Below are positions 19,345-30,040 of a DNA stretch of 64,000 nucleotides, piece after piece (the first letter of the stretch is position 1; each line of letters opens with the position of its first letter). Position numbers and translations under genes: made by a program. The notes beneath the pieces are model-generated. The model was not told the DNA's origin, did not search any database, and was given only the letters and a program-made list of their open reading frames with translations. Origin of the DNA: Rhodobacter ferrooxidans (lineage in GTDB: Bacteria; Pseudomonadota; Alphaproteobacteria; Rhodobacterales; Rhodobacteraceae); contig NZ_ACYY01000015.1 in assembly GCF_000176015.1 (NCBI RefSeq), positions 1 through 64,000 on the forward strand. The letters are read 5' to 3'.

Positions 19345-20856
19345 CTAAAGCCCCAGCTTGCGCATCACCAGGTCGTTGACCACGACCGGGTTGGCCTTGC
19401 CACCGCTGGCCTTGATCACCTGCCCGACGAACCAGCCCGCCAGCTTCGGATTGGCCCGGGCCTTTTCCACCTGCGCCGGGTTGGCCGCGATGATCTCGTC
19501 CACCGCCGCCTCGATGGCGCCAGTGTCGGTGACCTGCTTCATGCCATGTGCGGCGGCCACTTCCGCAGGGTCACCACCGTCAGTCCACACGAGTTCGAAC
19601 AGATCCTTGGCCATCTTGCCCGAGATGTCCCCAGCAGCAATCAGGTCCAGAATCCCGCCCAGTTGCGCCGAGGAAACCGGGCTGTCGGCAATGCCCAGAC
19701 CCTGCTTGTTCAGCCGCCCGAACAGCTCGTTGATCACCCAGTTCGCCGCCTGCTTGCCGTCGCGCCCCTGCGCCACCGCCTCGAAATACCCTGCCGATTC
19801 CAGATCGGCGGTCAGCACCGAGGCGTCATAGTCGGTCAGCCCGAAGTCATTGATGAAGCGCGCCTTCTTGGCGTCCGGCAGTTCCGGCATGCTGGCCGCA
19901 ATCGCATCGACCCAGGCCTGCTCGATCTGCAAGGGCAGCAGGTCGGGGTCGGGGAAATAGCGGTAATCATGCGCCTCTTCCTTCGAGCGCATCGAGCGGG
20001 TCTCGTTGCGGTCGGGGTCGTAAAGCCGGGTCTCCTGCTTGATCACCCCGCCATCCTCCAGAATGGCAATCTGGCGCCGGGCCTCGTAATCAATCGCCAA
20101 CTGGATGAAGCGCATCGAGTTCATGTTCTTGATCTCGCAGCGGGTGCCCAAATGGCTGAAATCCTGGCTCGCCTGATATTTCTCATACTGGCCGGGGCGG
20201 CAGACCGAGACGTTGACATCGGCCCGCAGGTTGCCGTGCTGCATGTCGCCGTCGCAGGTGCCAAGGTAGCGCAAGATCTGCCGCAGCTTGACCACATAGG
20301 CCGCGGCTTCCTCGGGGCCACGAATGTCGGGGCGGCTGACGATCTCCATCAGCGCCACGCCGGTGCGGTTGAAATCGACGAAGGACATCGCGGGGTCCAT
20401 GTCGTGGATGCTTTTGCCGGCGTCCTGTTCCAGATGGATGCGCTCGATCCGCACCAGACGGGCGATGCCGGGGGCCATTTCCACCAGCACTTCACCCGCG
20501 CCGACGATGGGATGGTAAAGCTGGGAAATCTGATAGCCCTGCGGCAGGTCGGGGTAGAAGTAATTCTTGCGGTCAAAGGCCGAGACCAGGTTGATCTGCG
20601 CCTTCAGCCCCAGCCCGGTGCGCACCGCCTGTTCGACGCAATAGTCGTTGATCACCGGCAGCATCCCCGGCATCGCCGCATCGACGAAGGCGACGTTGGA
20701 GTTCGGCTCGGCCCCCACGGCGGTCGAGGCGCCGGAAAACAGCTTGGCGTTGGACGAGACCTGCGCATGAATCTCCATGCCGATCACCAGTTCCCAATCG
20801 TGCTTGGCCCCGGCAATCACCTTGGGTTTCGGGGCGGTATGGGTCAGATCGAGCAT
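19345..20856 (-). CDS. gatB: Aspartyl/glutamyl-tRNA(Asn/Gln) amidotransferase subunit B
   Basis: A 503-aa GatB, part of GatCAB, which amidates mischarged Glu-tRNA-Gln and Asp-tRNA-Asn. Visible are [53 protein letters not shown] and the C-terminal YqeY-like domain with [21 protein letters not shown] precedes the ATG at 20856. The frame is open upstream to 21582 but that part runs antisense to another gene. gatA and gatC are not in the window. Confidence 0.97.
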   Translation of the reverse strand: MLDLTHTAPKPKVIAGAKHDWELVIGMEIHAQVSSNAKLFSGASTAVGAEPNSNVAFVDAAMPGMLPVINDYCVEQAVRTGLGLKAQINLVSAFDRKNYFYPDLPQGYQISQLYHPIVGAGEVLVEMAPGIARLVRIERIHLEQDAGKSIHDMDPAMSFVDFNRTGVALMEIVSRPDIRGPEEAAAYVVKLRQILRYLGTCDGDMQHGNLRADVNVSVCRPGQYEKYQASQDFSHLGTRCEIKNMNSMRFIQLAIDYEARRQIAILEDGGVIKQETRLYDPDRNETRSMRSKEEAHDYRYFPDPDLLPLQIEQAWVDAIAASMPELPDAKKARFINDFGLTDYDASVLTADLESAGYFEAVAQGRDGKQAANWVINELFGRLNKQGLGIADSPVSSAQLGGILDLIAAGDISGKMAKDLFELVWTDGGDPAEVAAAHGMKQVTDTGAIEAAVDEIIAANPAQVEKARANPKLAGWFVGQVIKASGGKANPVVVNDLVMRKLGL

Positions 20857-21024
20857 GGCGGCATCCTTCGCGATATGCGCCGTTTCTAGGCAGCTAGGCC
20901 GCGCGGGGCAAGGGTCGCACGCGCGGAATCTCGCCCATCGGCGGTGCAACGGCTTGCCGGATGCGGTTTTGCCGGGCAAAACCCGTCGGTCGCACAAGGA
21001 TGCGGCGTTGTGGATGGCGGTTGG

Positions 21025-21597
21025 ATGCGGATTGCGGTGCTGACAAGCGGTTTGGTGCTGGCCCTGGCGGCCTGCGTGCCGGTGAAACCCGAGATGGCGC
21101 AGCCGGTGATGGGCTGGGATCACCGCCCCGAAGCCGCGGAATGGACCGTCAGCACCATGCAGGCCGTGGCCGCCCACGACACCGTGCTGGCCGCCAGCCA
21201 GCCCTCCGACATTCGGCAATGGTGCCCTGGCTACCCCGAGGCCAACCTGACCGAACGCCGCGCCTTCTGGGTGGCGATGCTTTCGGCGGTGGCGAAATAC
21301 GAAAGCTCGTGGAACCCGAAGGCGGCGGGCGGCGGCGGCGCCTATATCGGCGTCATGCAGATATCGCCCGCCACCGCCCGGCATTTCGGCTGCGAAGCAC
21401 AGTCGTCCGCGGCACTGAAGGACGGCGCGGCCAATCTGGAATGTGCGGTCAAGATCATGGCCGATCAGGTGGGCAACGATCAAGCGGTGGTCGGCAATGG
21501 CCGTCAGGGGCTGGGCCGCGACTGGATGCCGTTCCGCAAGGCCGACAAACGCGCCGCCATGGCCGCCTGGGTTGGCCGCCAAAGCTACTGCAACTGA
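21025..21597 (+). CDS. Lytic transglycosylase-like lipoprotein
   Basis: A 190-aa exported protein. The N-terminus [17 protein letters not shown] is a lipoprotein signal with lipobox LAAC (Cys17). The core [26 protein letters not shown] resembles the SLT/lysozyme-like fold, with Glu of YESSWNP as probable catalytic acid and GxMQISP in place. It probably cleaves peptidoglycan at the membrane. It diverges from gatB with 168 bp between starts and ends just before an intergenic palindrome. Confidence 0.8.
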   Translation: MRIAVLTSGLVLALAACVPVKPEMAQPVMGWDHRPEAAEWTVSTMQAVAAHDTVLAASQPSDIRQWCPGYPEANLTERRAFWVAMLSAVAKYESSWNPKAAGGGGAYIGVMQISPATARHFGCEAQSSAALKDGAANLECAVKIMADQVGNDQAVVGNGRQGLGRDWMPFRKADKRAAMAAWVGRQSYCN

Positions 21598-21613
21598 GCA
21601 TTTCTTCTCTGCG

Positions 21614-21682
21614 CAAATATCCCCGCCGGAGGCTCCCGGTCTTACCGTCAGAGCCTCCGGCGGGGATATTTGAGCAAAGGTG
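21614..21682. repeat. CAAATATCC intergenic repeat, copy C: 22-bp perfect inverted repeat
   Basis: The arm at 21614-21635 (CAAATATCCCCGCCGG then AGGCTC) is perfectly complementary to 21651-21672, with a 15-base loop. It is followed by AGCAAAGGTG, so the right half on the minus strand reads CACCTTTGCTCAAATATCC. It sits between the convergent lipoprotein and pepN genes, where a bidirectional terminator would be expected. It is almost identical to copy F at 34.7 kb. Confidence 0.9.
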
Positions 21683-21689
21683 AATGGGA

Positions 21690-24248
21690 TCAGTCCGCCC
21701 CCAGCATCCGCCCCGCCATTTCCGCCAGATCGCGGCTGAGGCCTTGGGTGGCGAGCATCCGCGAAAGTTCGGCGCGGATCATGCCCTGGCGGTCGGCGTC
21801 ATAGCGCGCCCAGGTTTCGAAGGCGGTGGACATCCGCGCGGCACTTTGCGGGTTCAGCGCATCCAGCTTCAGCAGCCAGTCGGCGGTCAGCCGGTAGGCC
21901 GCCCCCGAGGCTTGGTGGAAGCCCGCGTGATTGGCGGCCAGCGCCCCGAACACCGCGCGGAAGCGGTTGGGGTTCTTCCAGTCGAACAGCGGGTGACGGG
22001 TCAGCCGCTCGGTCACTGCCGCCGCCTGATCCGGGGCGGCAAGGCCGATCTGCAGGCCGAACCACTTGTCCATCACCAGCCGGTCGCCAGACCAGCGGGC
22101 GGCAAAGCGGTCCAGTTCGGGCTGGCCCTTGCCGATCTCCAGCAGGCAGGACAGCGCGCCGATCTGGTCGGTCATGTTGTCAGCCGCTGCTGCCAGCGCC
22201 GCGGCCGCCGCCCCGGCATCGAGGCGGCTTTGCAGCGCCAGTGCGGCCAGCCGCAGGGCGCGCGGCCCGGCGGCGGCGGCGTCGCTGCTGTAGGGGCCGG
22301 GGGTGCTGTGGCGGGCGATCAGGGCGTGCAGGTTCGGGGCGAGGGTTTGCGCCAGGGCCTGCGTCATCCGGGTGCGGGCGGCGTGGATCGCTGCGGGGTC
22401 GGGCACATGGCCTGCGGCGTGCAGGGTCTGCGCCATGTCATCCTCGCCCGGCAGCCGCAGGGCAAGGGCGCGGAAGGCCGGATCGAGGCTGTCGTCCTGC
22501 GCCACCCGCGCCATCGCGTCCAGCCAATCGCGGCTGGCCTCGGCGCCGTCGAGGATCATCCGCGCCAGCGCGTCCTTGGCCAGCGCCCGCCCCGCCTCCC
22601 ATTTGTTGAACGGGTCGGTGTCATGCGCCAGCAGCAGGGCACGCTCGGCGGCGGGGGTTTCGCGTTCCAGAATAACCGGCGCCGAAAAGCCGCGCAGCAA
22701 GGATGGCACCGGGCGGCTGGCGAGGCCGGGGAAGCTGAAGCTTTGCCGGGTTTGCGACAGTTCCAGCACGACTGTTGGCAGCACCTCGTCGCCATTGGGG
22801 TTCAAAAGACCCAGCGCCACCGGGATCAGCTTCGGCGCCTTGGTGGGCTGGCCGGGGGTGGGCGGCAGGTCCTGTTGCAGATGCAGGGTATAGGTGCCTT
22901 CTTGCCAGTCGTCCGTCACCTTCAGCCGCGGGGTTCCGGCCTCGGTATACCAGCGTTTGAATTGCGCCAGATCGCGGCCGGTGGTGTCTTCGAACACCTT
23001 CAGCCAGTCTTCGATGGTGGCGGCCTGACCGTCGTGGCGGGCGAAGTAGAGGTCCAGCGCCCGGGCATAATCGGCATCCCCCACCAGCAGCTTCAGCATG
23101 CCGATCACCTCGGCGCCCTTTTCATAGACCGTGGCGGTGTAGAAATTGTTGATCTCGACGTAGGTATCGGGGCGCACCGGATGCGCCAGCGGCCCGCCGT
23201 CCTCGCGGAACTGCCGGGCGCGCAGCAGGGCGACATCCTCGATGCGCTTGACCGCCTGACTGCGCATGTCGCCGGAAAACTGCTGGTCGCGGAACACCGT
23301 CAGGCCTTCCTTCAGGCAAAGCTGGAACCAGTCGCGGCAGGTGATGCGGTTGCCGGTCCAGTTGTGGAAATACTCATGCGCGATGATCGCCTCGATGCGG
23401 GCGAAGTCGTCGTCGGTGGCGGTTTCGGGCAGGGCCAGCACATAGCGGCTGTTGAAAATGTTCAGCCCCTTGTTCTCCATCGCGCCCATGTTGAAATCAT
23501 CGACCGCGACGATGTTGAAGAGATCGAGATCGTATTCGCGCCCGTAGGCGGTTTCGTCCCAGCGCATCGCGCGTTGCAGCGCGCCCATGGCATAGCCGCA
23601 GCGGGTCTCGTCGCCGGGGCGCACCCAGATGTTCAGCGCCACTTCGCGGCCCGACATGGTGGTGAAGCTGTCGGAATGTGCCCGCAGATCGCCCGCCACC
23701 AGCGCGAACAGGTAGGCAGGCTTCGGCCAGGGGTCGTGCCATTCGGCCCATCCCGGCCCCTGCGCCGTCGGGTTGCCGTTCGACAGCTTCACCGGCAGGT
23801 CGGCCTCGATCCGCACGCTGAAGCGCGCCATCACGTCGGGGCGGTCGGGGTAGAAGGTGATCTTGCGAAAGCCCTCGGCCTCGCATTGCGTGCAATACAT
23901 GCCGTTCGAGATGTAAAGGCCCTCCAGTGCCGTGTTGGCGGCGGGGGCGATCTCGACTTCGGTTTGCAGGGTGAAAGGGCGGTTTGGCAGCAGGGCGGCG
24001 GGGATGGTCAGGCCCTGGGCGTCGGGGGTGAGGTCAAGCTGTTTGCCGTCGAGGCTGATCGACAGCAGCCGCAACCCCTCGCCGTCCAGCCGCAGGTCGG
24101 GGTGGCCTGCGCGGCCCGGGTTGGGGGCGAAATGCAGGCGCGCACTGACACGGGTGGCATCGGGGGAAAGCCGGAAGGTCAGATCGACCTCGGGCAGCAG
24201 GTGGCTGAAGGGCTGGTAGTCGGCAAGCCGGATGGCGGTTTCGGTCAT
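21690..24248 (-). CDS. pepN: Aminopeptidase N (M1 metallopeptidase)
   Basis: An 852-aa zinc aminopeptidase. The exopeptidase motif GAMEN is in [13 protein letters not shown]-like sequence ([14 protein letters not shown]), and the zinc site is [11 protein letters not shown] with the downstream Glu in [10 protein letters not shown]. The N-terminal beta domain, catalytic domain and long helical C-terminal domain give the length of the bacterial PepN type. AGGAGA precedes the ATG. It removes N-terminal residues from peptides in the cytoplasm. Confidence 0.96.
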   Translation of the reverse strand: MTETAIRLADYQPFSHLLPEVDLTFRLSPDATRVSARLHFAPNPGRAGHPDLRLDGEGLRLLSISLDGKQLDLTPDAQGLTIPAALLPNRPFTLQTEVEIAPAANTALEGLYISNGMYCTQCEAEGFRKITFYPDRPDVMARFSVRIEADLPVKLSNGNPTAQGPGWAEWHDPWPKPAYLFALVAGDLRAHSDSFTTMSGREVALNIWVRPGDETRCGYAMGALQRAMRWDETAYGREYDLDLFNIVAVDDFNMGAMENKGLNIFNSRYVLALPETATDDDFARIEAIIAHEYFHNWTGNRITCRDWFQLCLKEGLTVFRDQQFSGDMRSQAVKRIEDVALLRARQFREDGGPLAHPVRPDTYVEINNFYTATVYEKGAEVIGMLKLLVGDADYARALDLYFARHDGQAATIEDWLKVFEDTTGRDLAQFKRWYTEAGTPRLKVTDDWQEGTYTLHLQQDLPPTPGQPTKAPKLIPVALGLLNPNGDEVLPTVVLELSQTRQSFSFPGLASRPVPSLLRGFSAPVILERETPAAERALLLAHDTDPFNKWEAGRALAKDALARMILDGAEASRDWLDAMARVAQDDSLDPAFRALALRLPGEDDMAQTLHAAGHVPDPAAIHAARTRMTQALAQTLAPNLHALIARHSTPGPYSSDAAAAGPRALRLAALALQSRLDAGAAAAALAAAADNMTDQIGALSCLLEIGKGQPELDRFAARWSGDRLVMDKWFGLQIGLAAPDQAAAVTERLTRHPLFDWKNPNRFRAVFGALAANHAGFHQASGAAYRLTADWLLKLDALNPQSAARMSTAFETWARYDADRQGMIRAELSRMLATQGLSRDLAEMAGRMLGAD

Positions 24249-24307
24249 GGTGTTCTCCTGTTGCGGGCTACCCTAGTGCCGGGACGGGCCGCTGCAAGAG
24301 AAAGAAG

Positions 24308-24364
24308 GGGCTGTCTGCCCCTCGCCGCTGCGCGGCTCACCCCGAGGATATTTGACCAAAGGAG
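24308..24364. repeat. CAAATATCC intergenic repeat, copy D, with hairpins
   Basis: On the minus strand, after the SRPBCC gene, come CTCCTTTGGTCAAATATCC (24364-24346), the hairpin GCCGC-TGC-GCGGC, then GGGG-CAGACAG-CCCC and TTCTTT. The order and the CAGACAG loop match copy B, so this is a likely terminator between the SRPBCC gene and pepN. Confidence 0.8.
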
Positions 24365-24371
24365 AAATGGC

Positions 24372-24845
24372 TTAAAGCAAGGTGGCGAGGTCGTCCAGTT
24401 GCGTGGTGGCGGCGCCCCAGCCGTCGTGAAAGCCCATGTCGGCATGGGTTTTGCAGGTGGCGGCGTCGCGGTGCAGCACGCGGGCATGGTAGCGGGTGCC
24501 GTTGCCTTCGGCGTTCAGGGTGATGATGCCGGTAAAGCCCAGATGCGGGCCGCGGGCCGGGCGGTATCCGGCCTCCAGCGTGTCGGTAAAGATCAGGCGG
24601 CGCTGCGGGATGGCTTGCAGGATGCAGCCTTCCGAGGCGTCCTCGGTGCCGTCCGGCATCACCATCACGGTGTGAAACCGCCCACCGGGGGTGACTTCGA
24701 TGATGGCGGTGCGGGTGACCACTGGCCGGGGCGTGAACCATTGCACCAGCAGCGCCGGTTCCGTCCAGCAGCGCCAGACCTTGCCGGGCGGCGCTTCCAG
24801 CAGGCGGTCGAGTTCCAGATCAAGCTCGGGGTTGAACGGCGTCAT
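24372..24845 (-). CDS. SRPBCC/AHSA1-family (START-like) protein
   Basis: A 157-aa protein of the activator-of-Hsp90-homologue/polyketide cyclase-like fold. It has LDRLLEAPPGKVWRCWTEPALLVQWFTPRP at the N-terminus and RRLIFTDTLEAGYRP in the middle, typical of DUF (AHSA1) proteins that bind hydrophobic ligands. The ligand is unknown. CGGAG before the ATG supports the start. The 140 bp between it and bolA contain an AT-richer stretch with no gene that I can see. Confidence 0.85.
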   Translation of the reverse strand: MTPFNPELDLELDRLLEAPPGKVWRCWTEPALLVQWFTPRPVVTRTAIIEVTPGGRFHTVMVMPDGTEDASEGCILQAIPQRRLIFTDTLEAGYRPARGPHLGFTGIITLNAEGNGTRYHARVLHRDAATCKTHADMGFHDGWGAATTQLDDLATLL

Positions 24846-24985
24846 GGCGCGGCTCCGGGGGCTGGGCGGATTACCGCCTCAGGATGCCACGGCGCCTGCG
24901 GGGCGGCAAACAAAACCTATGCAGGGAATGCATTTTTCATTGGCCGTGACACCCCGCTGATCTGCGGCCAGGGCAAGCCCGCGCC

Positions 24986-25240
24986 TCAGCCCGCGTCCAG
25001 CGCCAGCGCGTGGATGCGGCCGATCAGGTCGGCCCCCAGCGCCGCATTCACCGCCCGGTGGCGCGCCAGACGCGGCATCGCCGCCAGCGTCGGGGCGCGG
25101 ATCAGCACGCTGAAATGGCTTTCGCCGCCCTCGCTCCAGCCGCCATGGCCGCGGTGTTTTTCGCTATCATCTTGAACTTGCAGGGTTTCCGGTGCAAAGG
25201 CCGCCTGCAGCCGCTGATGTATTTCCTCGGCAATCGTCAT
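24986..25240 (-). CDS. BolA-family protein
   Basis: An 84-aa BolA-like protein: EIHQRLQAAFAPETLQVQDDSEKHRGH, then ESHFSVLI and the RHRAVNAAL helix, with conserved His residues for Fe-S coordination with monothiol glutaredoxins. GGGGAAAGGG before the ATG at 25240 fixes the start; the longer open frame is antisense to the J-domain gene. It is divergent from the J-domain gene with 73 bp between starts. Confidence 0.92.
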   Translation of the reverse strand: MTIAEEIHQRLQAAFAPETLQVQDDSEKHRGHGGWSEGGESHFSVLIRAPTLAAMPRLARHRAVNAALGADLIGRIHALALDAG

Positions 25241-25313
25241 TTTCGCCCTTTCCCCCTTCAATCCCCCGCGCAATGCCGTAAACTCCCGCCTCCGAGTCGG
25301 AAAGGCAAGCCAG

Positions 25314-25946
25314 ATGACCAAACCCCCGTTCGAATTCGACATCCGCGTGTCGTCCGACAAGAAACGCCGCAAGACCGGGCGTCGCGGCATGTCCGGGGCG
25401 TTCGAAACCTCGACCCGGGGCTGCGAGTTTCCCGGCTGCAAGGAGGCGGGGGTTTACCGCGCCCCGAAATCGCCCGACCTGCTGGACGAGTTCTTCTGGT
25501 TCTGCAAGGAACACATCCGCGAATACAACCTGAAGTGGAATTTCTTTCAGGGCACCAGCGACGACGATTTCCAGAAATTCCTCGACAAGGACCGGGTCTG
25601 GGGCCGCGAAACCCAGCCCTTCGGCAAGCGCCCCGACGAGGGCCGGGCCTGGTCGCGGCTGGGGGTGGATGATCCGATCGAAATCCTCGGCAGCAACGCC
25701 ACGCAGAATCCCGGCAAGACCATCAACCAGGCCACCCGCAAGCTGCCCTCGACCGAGCGCAAGGCTTTGGAGATTCTGGATGCGCGCGATACCTGGACCA
25801 AGCCGGAAATTCGCAAGCAATACAAGAGCCTGGTCAAGGATCTTCATCCGGACATGAACGGCGGGAACCGCGACGATGAAGAGCGGCTGCAAGAGGTGGT
25901 CTGGGCCTGGGACCAGATCAAGGACAGCCGGTTCTTCCGCGACTGA
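25314..25946 (+). CDS. J-domain protein (DnaJ-like co-chaperone)
   Basis: A 210-aa protein with a C-terminal J domain: the HPD signature is in LVKDLHPDMNGG near residue 178, followed by the short helix III. Upstream is a CxxxxC region (CEFPGCKEAGVYRAP) and an Asp/Trp-rich middle part. No G/F or zinc-finger domain is present, so it is not DnaJ itself. This architecture is known as a J-domain protein found near cobS in alphaproteobacteria; a partner Hsp70 is not in the window. Confidence 0.88.
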   Translation: MTKPPFEFDIRVSSDKKRRKTGRRGMSGAFETSTRGCEFPGCKEAGVYRAPKSPDLLDEFFWFCKEHIREYNLKWNFFQGTSDDDFQKFLDKDRVWGRETQPFGKRPDEGRAWSRLGVDDPIEILGSNATQNPGKTINQATRKLPSTERKALEILDARDTWTKPEIRKQYKSLVKDLHPDMNGGNRDDEERLQEVVWAWDQIKDSRFFRD

Positions 25947-26117
25947 CGCGCGCGTTCACCTTGTCGAAACCGGCAGCGGGCCTTGCATGAGCCTGTTTCA
26001 GCGCATCCAGACAACGGTGCAGCGATTGCCCCGGTGACTTTCCGGTCATTTTAAGATACATTCTGGATACTCCGTTTTATCACGATGAAAGCTGTGTAAA
26101 GACCTTGGGAGGTTCCA

Positions 26118-26417
26118 ATGTTGCGCATCGTATTTCTTGCGGTGGCACTGGCGCTGTGCGGCGCTGCCCCGATATTGGCCGACACGGACGGCGCGGACGG
26201 TCTTGCCCTTGAGCAAACCATGCCGGAAGGCGGCGATCTTACCCAGACCAATGCCTCAGCCACACCACATTCGGCCCAACAGTGCCTGGGCAACGGTGGC
26301 CGACCCATTGTCGCCGCCGAGGGGTCCGGGAATTGCGCCGGAGGTATTTTCTGCGCCACTGCCACGGTCGGCAAGCGGCTGAAGCTGACCTGCATTGTCC
26401 CTGCGGCGGCCGACTGA
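26118..26417 (+). CDS. Small exported protein with four cysteines, unknown function
   Basis: A 99-aa open frame with a strong ribosome-binding site (GGGAGG, 8 bases before the ATG) and a clear signal peptide MLRIVFLAVALALCGAAPILAD. The mature part of about 78 residues contains Cys in QQCLGNGG, GNCAGGIFC and KLTCIVP, which could form two disulfides. I do not recognise the family. It lies alone between the J-domain gene and convergent msrB, 171 bp after the former, in a relatively AT-rich upstream region that could hold its promoter. Confidence 0.7.
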   Translation: MLRIVFLAVALALCGAAPILADTDGADGLALEQTMPEGGDLTQTNASATPHSAQQCLGNGGRPIVAAEGSGNCAGGIFCATATVGKRLKLTCIVPAAAD

Positions 26418-26432
26418 TCCGGCGGGCGACCC

Positions 26433-26903
26433 TCAGGCCGGTTTGAAGCTCAGCGCCACGCCGTTCATGCAATAGCGCAGGCCGGTGGGCTGCGGGCCAT
26501 CGTTGAACACATGGCCAAGGTGGCCGCCACAGCGGCGGCAATGCACCTCGGTGCGGGTGGAGAACAGCGTGTTGTCCTCCTTGGTGGCGACGGCATTGTC
26601 CAACGGCTGGAAAAAGCTGGGCCAGCCGGTGCCACTGTCGAACTTGGTGTCCGAGGCATAGAGCGGCAGGTCACAACCGGCGCAGTGGAAGGTGCCGGCG
26701 CGATGCTCGTCATTCAGCGGGCTGGTGAAGGCGCGCTCGGTGTCTTCCTCGCGCAGCACGGCATAGGCCTCGGGCGAAAGCCGGGCCCGCCATTCGGCCT
26801 CGGTCAGGGTGATCTCGAACGTGCCCTCGGCCTGCGGGGCGCGGGTTGAAAGCCCCAACCCCAGCAGGGCTGCGGCAGAGGCAAGCAGGGTGCGGCGGTG
26901 CAT
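26433..26903 (-). CDS. msrB: Peptide-methionine (R)-S-oxide reductase, exported form
   Basis: A 156-aa MsrB that reduces methionine-R-sulfoxide. Two CxxC zinc pairs (CAGC and CRRC) and the catalytic Cys in LRYCMNGVAL are intact, as are GWPSFFQP and HLGHVFNDGP. The N-terminus MHRRTLLASAAALLGLGL looks like a twin-arginine-type or Sec signal, suggesting a periplasmic enzyme. GGGAGGAA precedes the ATG. Confidence 0.93.
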   Translation of the reverse strand: MHRRTLLASAAALLGLGLSTRAPQAEGTFEITLTEAEWRARLSPEAYAVLREEDTERAFTSPLNDEHRAGTFHCAGCDLPLYASDTKFDSGTGWPSFFQPLDNAVATKEDNTLFSTRTEVHCRRCGGHLGHVFNDGPQPTGLRYCMNGVALSFKPA

Positions 26904-27087
26904 GGGTTCCTCCCGGTTGATCCTTATCGGTTATGGCACAACATGGGGCCGCTGCCGCCCCCTACCTGCCCGCCTCACGCAAACGGGAATATCGCCCCCG
27001 GTTTCGTGAGCCACAGCCTTTCCCTTGCAGCCCCCCGCGATATGTTCCACAAAACCCGCAGGCCGCGCCCAAGGGGTGCCGAACAAC

Positions 27088-28074
27088 ATGGCGGATCGAA
27101 TGCTGGACCAGAACGCGAAACCCACCGAAGAGATCGACCTGCGCGAGGTCTTCGGCATCGACAGCGACATGAAGGTGAAAGGCTTTGCCGAACGCTCTGA
27201 CCGGGTGCCGCTGGTCGATCCGACCTACAAGTTCGACCCCGATACCACACTAGCGATCCTTGCGGGCTTTGCCTATAACCGCCGGGTGATGATCCAGGGC
27301 TATCACGGCACCGGCAAATCCACCCATATCGAACAGGTGGCGGCCCGGCTGAACTGGCCCTGCGTGCGGGTGAACCTTGACAGCCACATCAGCCGGATCG
27401 ACCTGATCGGCAAGGACGCGATCAAGCTGCGCGACGGCAAGCAGGTGACCGAATTCCACGAGGGCATCCTGCCCTGGGCCTTGCGCAACCCGGTCGCCAT
27501 TGTGTTCGACGAATACGACGCCGGTCGCCCCGACGTGATGTTCGTGATCCAGCGGGTGCTGGAGCATGACGGCAAGCTGACGCTGCTGGACCAGAACGAG
27601 ATCATCACGCCGAACCCGTATTTCCGGCTGTTCGCCACCTCGAACACCGTGGGTCTGGGCGATACCACCGGGCTTTACCACGGCGTGCAGCAGATCAACC
27701 AGGCGCAGATGGACCGCTGGAGCCTGGTGGCCACGCTGAACTACCTGAGCCACGATGCGGAATCCGCCATCGTTCTGTCGAAGGCCGCGCATTACAACAC
27801 CGACAAGGGCCGCAAGATCATCAGCCAGATGGTGACGGTGGCCGACCTGACCCGCACCGCCTTCATGGCCGGGGATCTGTCCACTGTGATGTCGCCCCGC
27901 ACCGTGATCACCTGGGCGCAGAACGCCGAGATTTTCCGCAATGTCGGCTATGCCTTCCGCCTCACCTTCCTGAACAAATGCGACGAGCTGGAGCGCCAGA
28001 CCGTGGCCGAGTTCTACCAGCGCTGCTTTGGCGAGGAACTGCCGGAGTCGGCGGTCAGCATGGCGTTGAAGTGA
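27088..28074 (+). CDS. cobS: Aerobic cobaltochelatase subunit CobS
   Basis: A 328-aa AAA+ ATPase of the CobNST complex, which inserts cobalt into hydrogenobyrinate a,c-diamide. Walker A is GYHGTGKST near residues 71-79, Walker B is [13 protein letters not shown], with sensor [18 protein letters not shown] before the ATG at 27088 and the family N-terminus support this start. cobT follows after a 97-bp gap that holds a repeat; cobN is 30 kb away in this window. It diverges from msrB with 184 bp between starts. Confidence 0.97.
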   Translation: MADRMLDQNAKPTEEIDLREVFGIDSDMKVKGFAERSDRVPLVDPTYKFDPDTTLAILAGFAYNRRVMIQGYHGTGKSTHIEQVAARLNWPCVRVNLDSHISRIDLIGKDAIKLRDGKQVTEFHEGILPWALRNPVAIVFDEYDAGRPDVMFVIQRVLEHDGKLTLLDQNEIITPNPYFRLFATSNTVGLGDTTGLYHGVQQINQAQMDRWSLVATLNYLSHDAESAIVLSKAAHYNTDKGRKIISQMVTVADLTRTAFMAGDLSTVMSPRTVITWAQNAEIFRNVGYAFRLTFLNKCDELERQTVAEFYQRCFGEELPESAVSMALK

Positions 28075-28075
28075 C

Positions 28076-28155
28076 GGGCGCGCTCATCCCTTCCTTGCGG
28101 TCGGTCTTCGCTGGACAACATGCAGCGAAGACGCCCGTGCGGGCGGATGAGCGGT
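28076..28155. repeat. Dispersed intergenic repeat, copy 2 (cobS-cobT gap)
   Basis: A nested inverted repeat. The outer arms are CGCTCATCC (28081-28089) and GGATGAGCG (28145-28153); the inner arms are TCTTCGCTG (28105-28113) and CAGCGAAGA (28123-28131) with a 9-base loop. The block order matches 2225-2305. It fills nearly the whole gap between two cotranscribed genes. Confidence 0.65.
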
Positions 28156-28171
28156 GTGAGCAGGCCATGCC

Positions 28172-30040
28172 ATGACCAAACCCACCGACAACCCCGCCGA
28201 TCCGTTCAAGAAGGCCCTCGCAGAGGCCACCCGTACCATGGCGGGGGATAGCGAACTGGCGGTGGCCTATTCGGTCGATCCGCCCGGCCTGACCAAGGAG
28301 GGCATGCGCCTGCCGCAGGTCAGCCGCCGCATGACCCGCGACGAGGTGCTGCTGGCCCGTGGCACCGCCGACGCCTTCGCCCTGCGCCTGCGCCACCACG
28401 ACGACGCGGTGGCCACCCGCTATGCCCCCACCGGCCCGATGGCGCGCGAGATTTACGACGCGATGGAGGTCGCCCGTTGCGAAGCGGTCGGTGCGCGGCT
28501 GATGCCCGGCACCGCGGGCAATATCGACGCCAAGATCGCCCACGAGGCCGACCGCAAGGGTTACGGCCAGATCACCCAGGCCGCCGATGCGCCGCTGTCG
28601 GTGGCGGCGGGCTACCTGGTGCGGCACCTGGCGACCGGCCGCGACATGCCGAAATCCGCCGCCAACGTGATGAACCTCTGGCGCGATTTCATCGAAGGCC
28701 AGGCCGGGCAAGCCCTTGAAAACCTTGACCATGTGCTGGCCGATCAGGCGGCCTTCGCCCGGCTGACCCGCAAGGTGATTTCCGACCTCGGCTATGGCGA
28801 CCAGTTGGGCGACGACCCCGACCAGAACGACCCCGAGGACAGCGACAGCGAGGCCGAGGACGATCCCGATCAGCCAGATTCTGCAGGCGACGAACAGGAC
28901 AGCGACGAGTCCGACGCCGCCCCCGAGCAAAGCCAGGAAGACAGCCAGGACGCGTCTCAGGCCCAGGTCAGCACCGACGAACAGGCCGACATGGAGCAGG
29001 GCGACGAGGCTGAACTGCCCGAGGGCGAGGCGCCGCTGGAGCCGCCGCCGCCCGCGCCCTATTCCGAGGCCGACCCGAACTACACCGTCTATGCCACGGA
29101 ATTCGATGAGGAAATCAAGGCCGAAGACCTTGCCGAACCCGCCGAACTGGAACGCCTGCGCGCCTATCTGGACCAGCAGCTTGAACCCCTGAAAGGCGCC
29201 GTCTCCCGCCTTGCCAACAAGCTGCAACGCCGCCTGCAGGCGCAGCAGAACCGCAGCTGGGAGTTCGATCTGGAAGAAGGCACCCTCGACGCCGGTCGCC
29301 TTGCCCGCGTCGTCGCCAACCCCACCACGCCCTTGTCGTTCAAGCGCGAAAAGGATACCGAATTCCGCGACACCTGCGTGACGCTCTTGCTGGACAACTC
29401 CGGTTCCATGCGCGGCCGCCCGATTTCCATCGCCGCGATCTGCGCCGATGTGCTGGCGCGCACGCTGGAACGCTGCCAGGTCAAGGTGGAAATTCTGGGC
29501 TTTACCACCCGCGCCTGGAAGGGTGGGCAAAGCCGCGAGAAATGGCTGGCCAATGGCCGCCCGCAGCAGCCCGGCCGGCTGAATGATCTGCGTCACATCA
29601 TCTACAAGGGCGCCGATTCGCCGTGGCGGCGGGCGCGCAACAACCTCGGGCTGATGATGAAAGAGGGGCTTCTGAAGGAAAACATCGACGGCGAGGCGCT
29701 GGAATGGGCGCATCGCCGCCTGACCGGGCGGCGCGAGGCGCGCAAGATCCTGATGGTGATTTCCGATGGCGCGCCGGTCGATGACAGCACGCTGTCGGTC
29801 AACCCCGCCTCCTGCCTGGAAAAACACCTGCGCGACGTGATTTCCATGGTGGAAAAGCGCCGTCAGGTCGAGCTGATCGCCATCGGCATCGGCCATGACG
29901 TGACCCGCTATTACAACCGCGCCGTCACCATCACCGATGTCGAGCAACTGGCGGGTGCGATGACCGAGCAACTGGCGGGCCTGTTCGAATCCGACCCGCG
30001 CAAACGCGCCCGCAGCCAAAACCTGCGAAAGGCCGGATGA
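28172..30040 (+). CDS. cobT: Aerobic cobaltochelatase subunit CobT
   Basis: A 622-aa CobT. The N-terminal domain (1-200) is followed by a very acidic Asp/Glu/Gln-rich linker (about 205-300) and a C-terminal von Willebrand A-like domain. Its MIDAS motif [10 protein letters not shown] lies near residue 407, with [10 protein letters not shown] and [10 protein letters not shown] further on. CobT pairs with CobS as the chaperone-like module that acts on CobN. The stop overlaps the next ATG (ATGATG), suggesting coupling to the M24 peptidase gene. Confidence 0.96.
   Translation: MTKPTDNPADPFKKALAEATRTMAGDSELAVAYSVDPPGLTKEGMRLPQVSRRMTRDEVLLARGTADAFALRLRHHDDAVATRYAPTGPMAREIYDAMEVARCEAVGARLMPGTAGNIDAKIAHEADRKGYGQITQAADAPLSVAAGYLVRHLATGRDMPKSAANVMNLWRDFIEGQAGQALENLDHVLADQAAFARLTRKVISDLGYGDQLGDDPDQNDPEDSDSEAEDDPDQPDSAGDEQDSDESDAAPEQSQEDSQDASQAQVSTDEQADMEQGDEAELPEGEAPLEPPPPAPYSEADPNYTVYATEFDEEIKAEDLAEPAELERLRAYLDQQLEPLKGAVSRLANKLQRRLQAQQNRSWEFDLEEGTLDAGRLARVVANPTTPLSFKREKDTEFRDTCVTLLLDNSGSMRGRPISIAAICADVLARTLERCQVKVEILGFTTRAWKGGQSREKWLANGRPQQPGRLNDLRHIIYKGADSPWRRARNNLGLMMKEGLLKENIDGEALEWAHRRLTGRREARKILMVISDGAPVDDSTLSVNPASCLEKHLRDVISMVEKRRQVELIAIGIGHDVTRYYNRAVTITDVEQLAGAMTEQLAGLFESDPRKRARSQNLRKAG

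Noticed and set aside
21684-25175. 1163-codon plus-strand open frame
   Set aside because: It is antisense to pepN, the SRPBCC gene and bolA; its Arg/Gly/His/Gln-rich composition is that of a GC-rich shadow frame.
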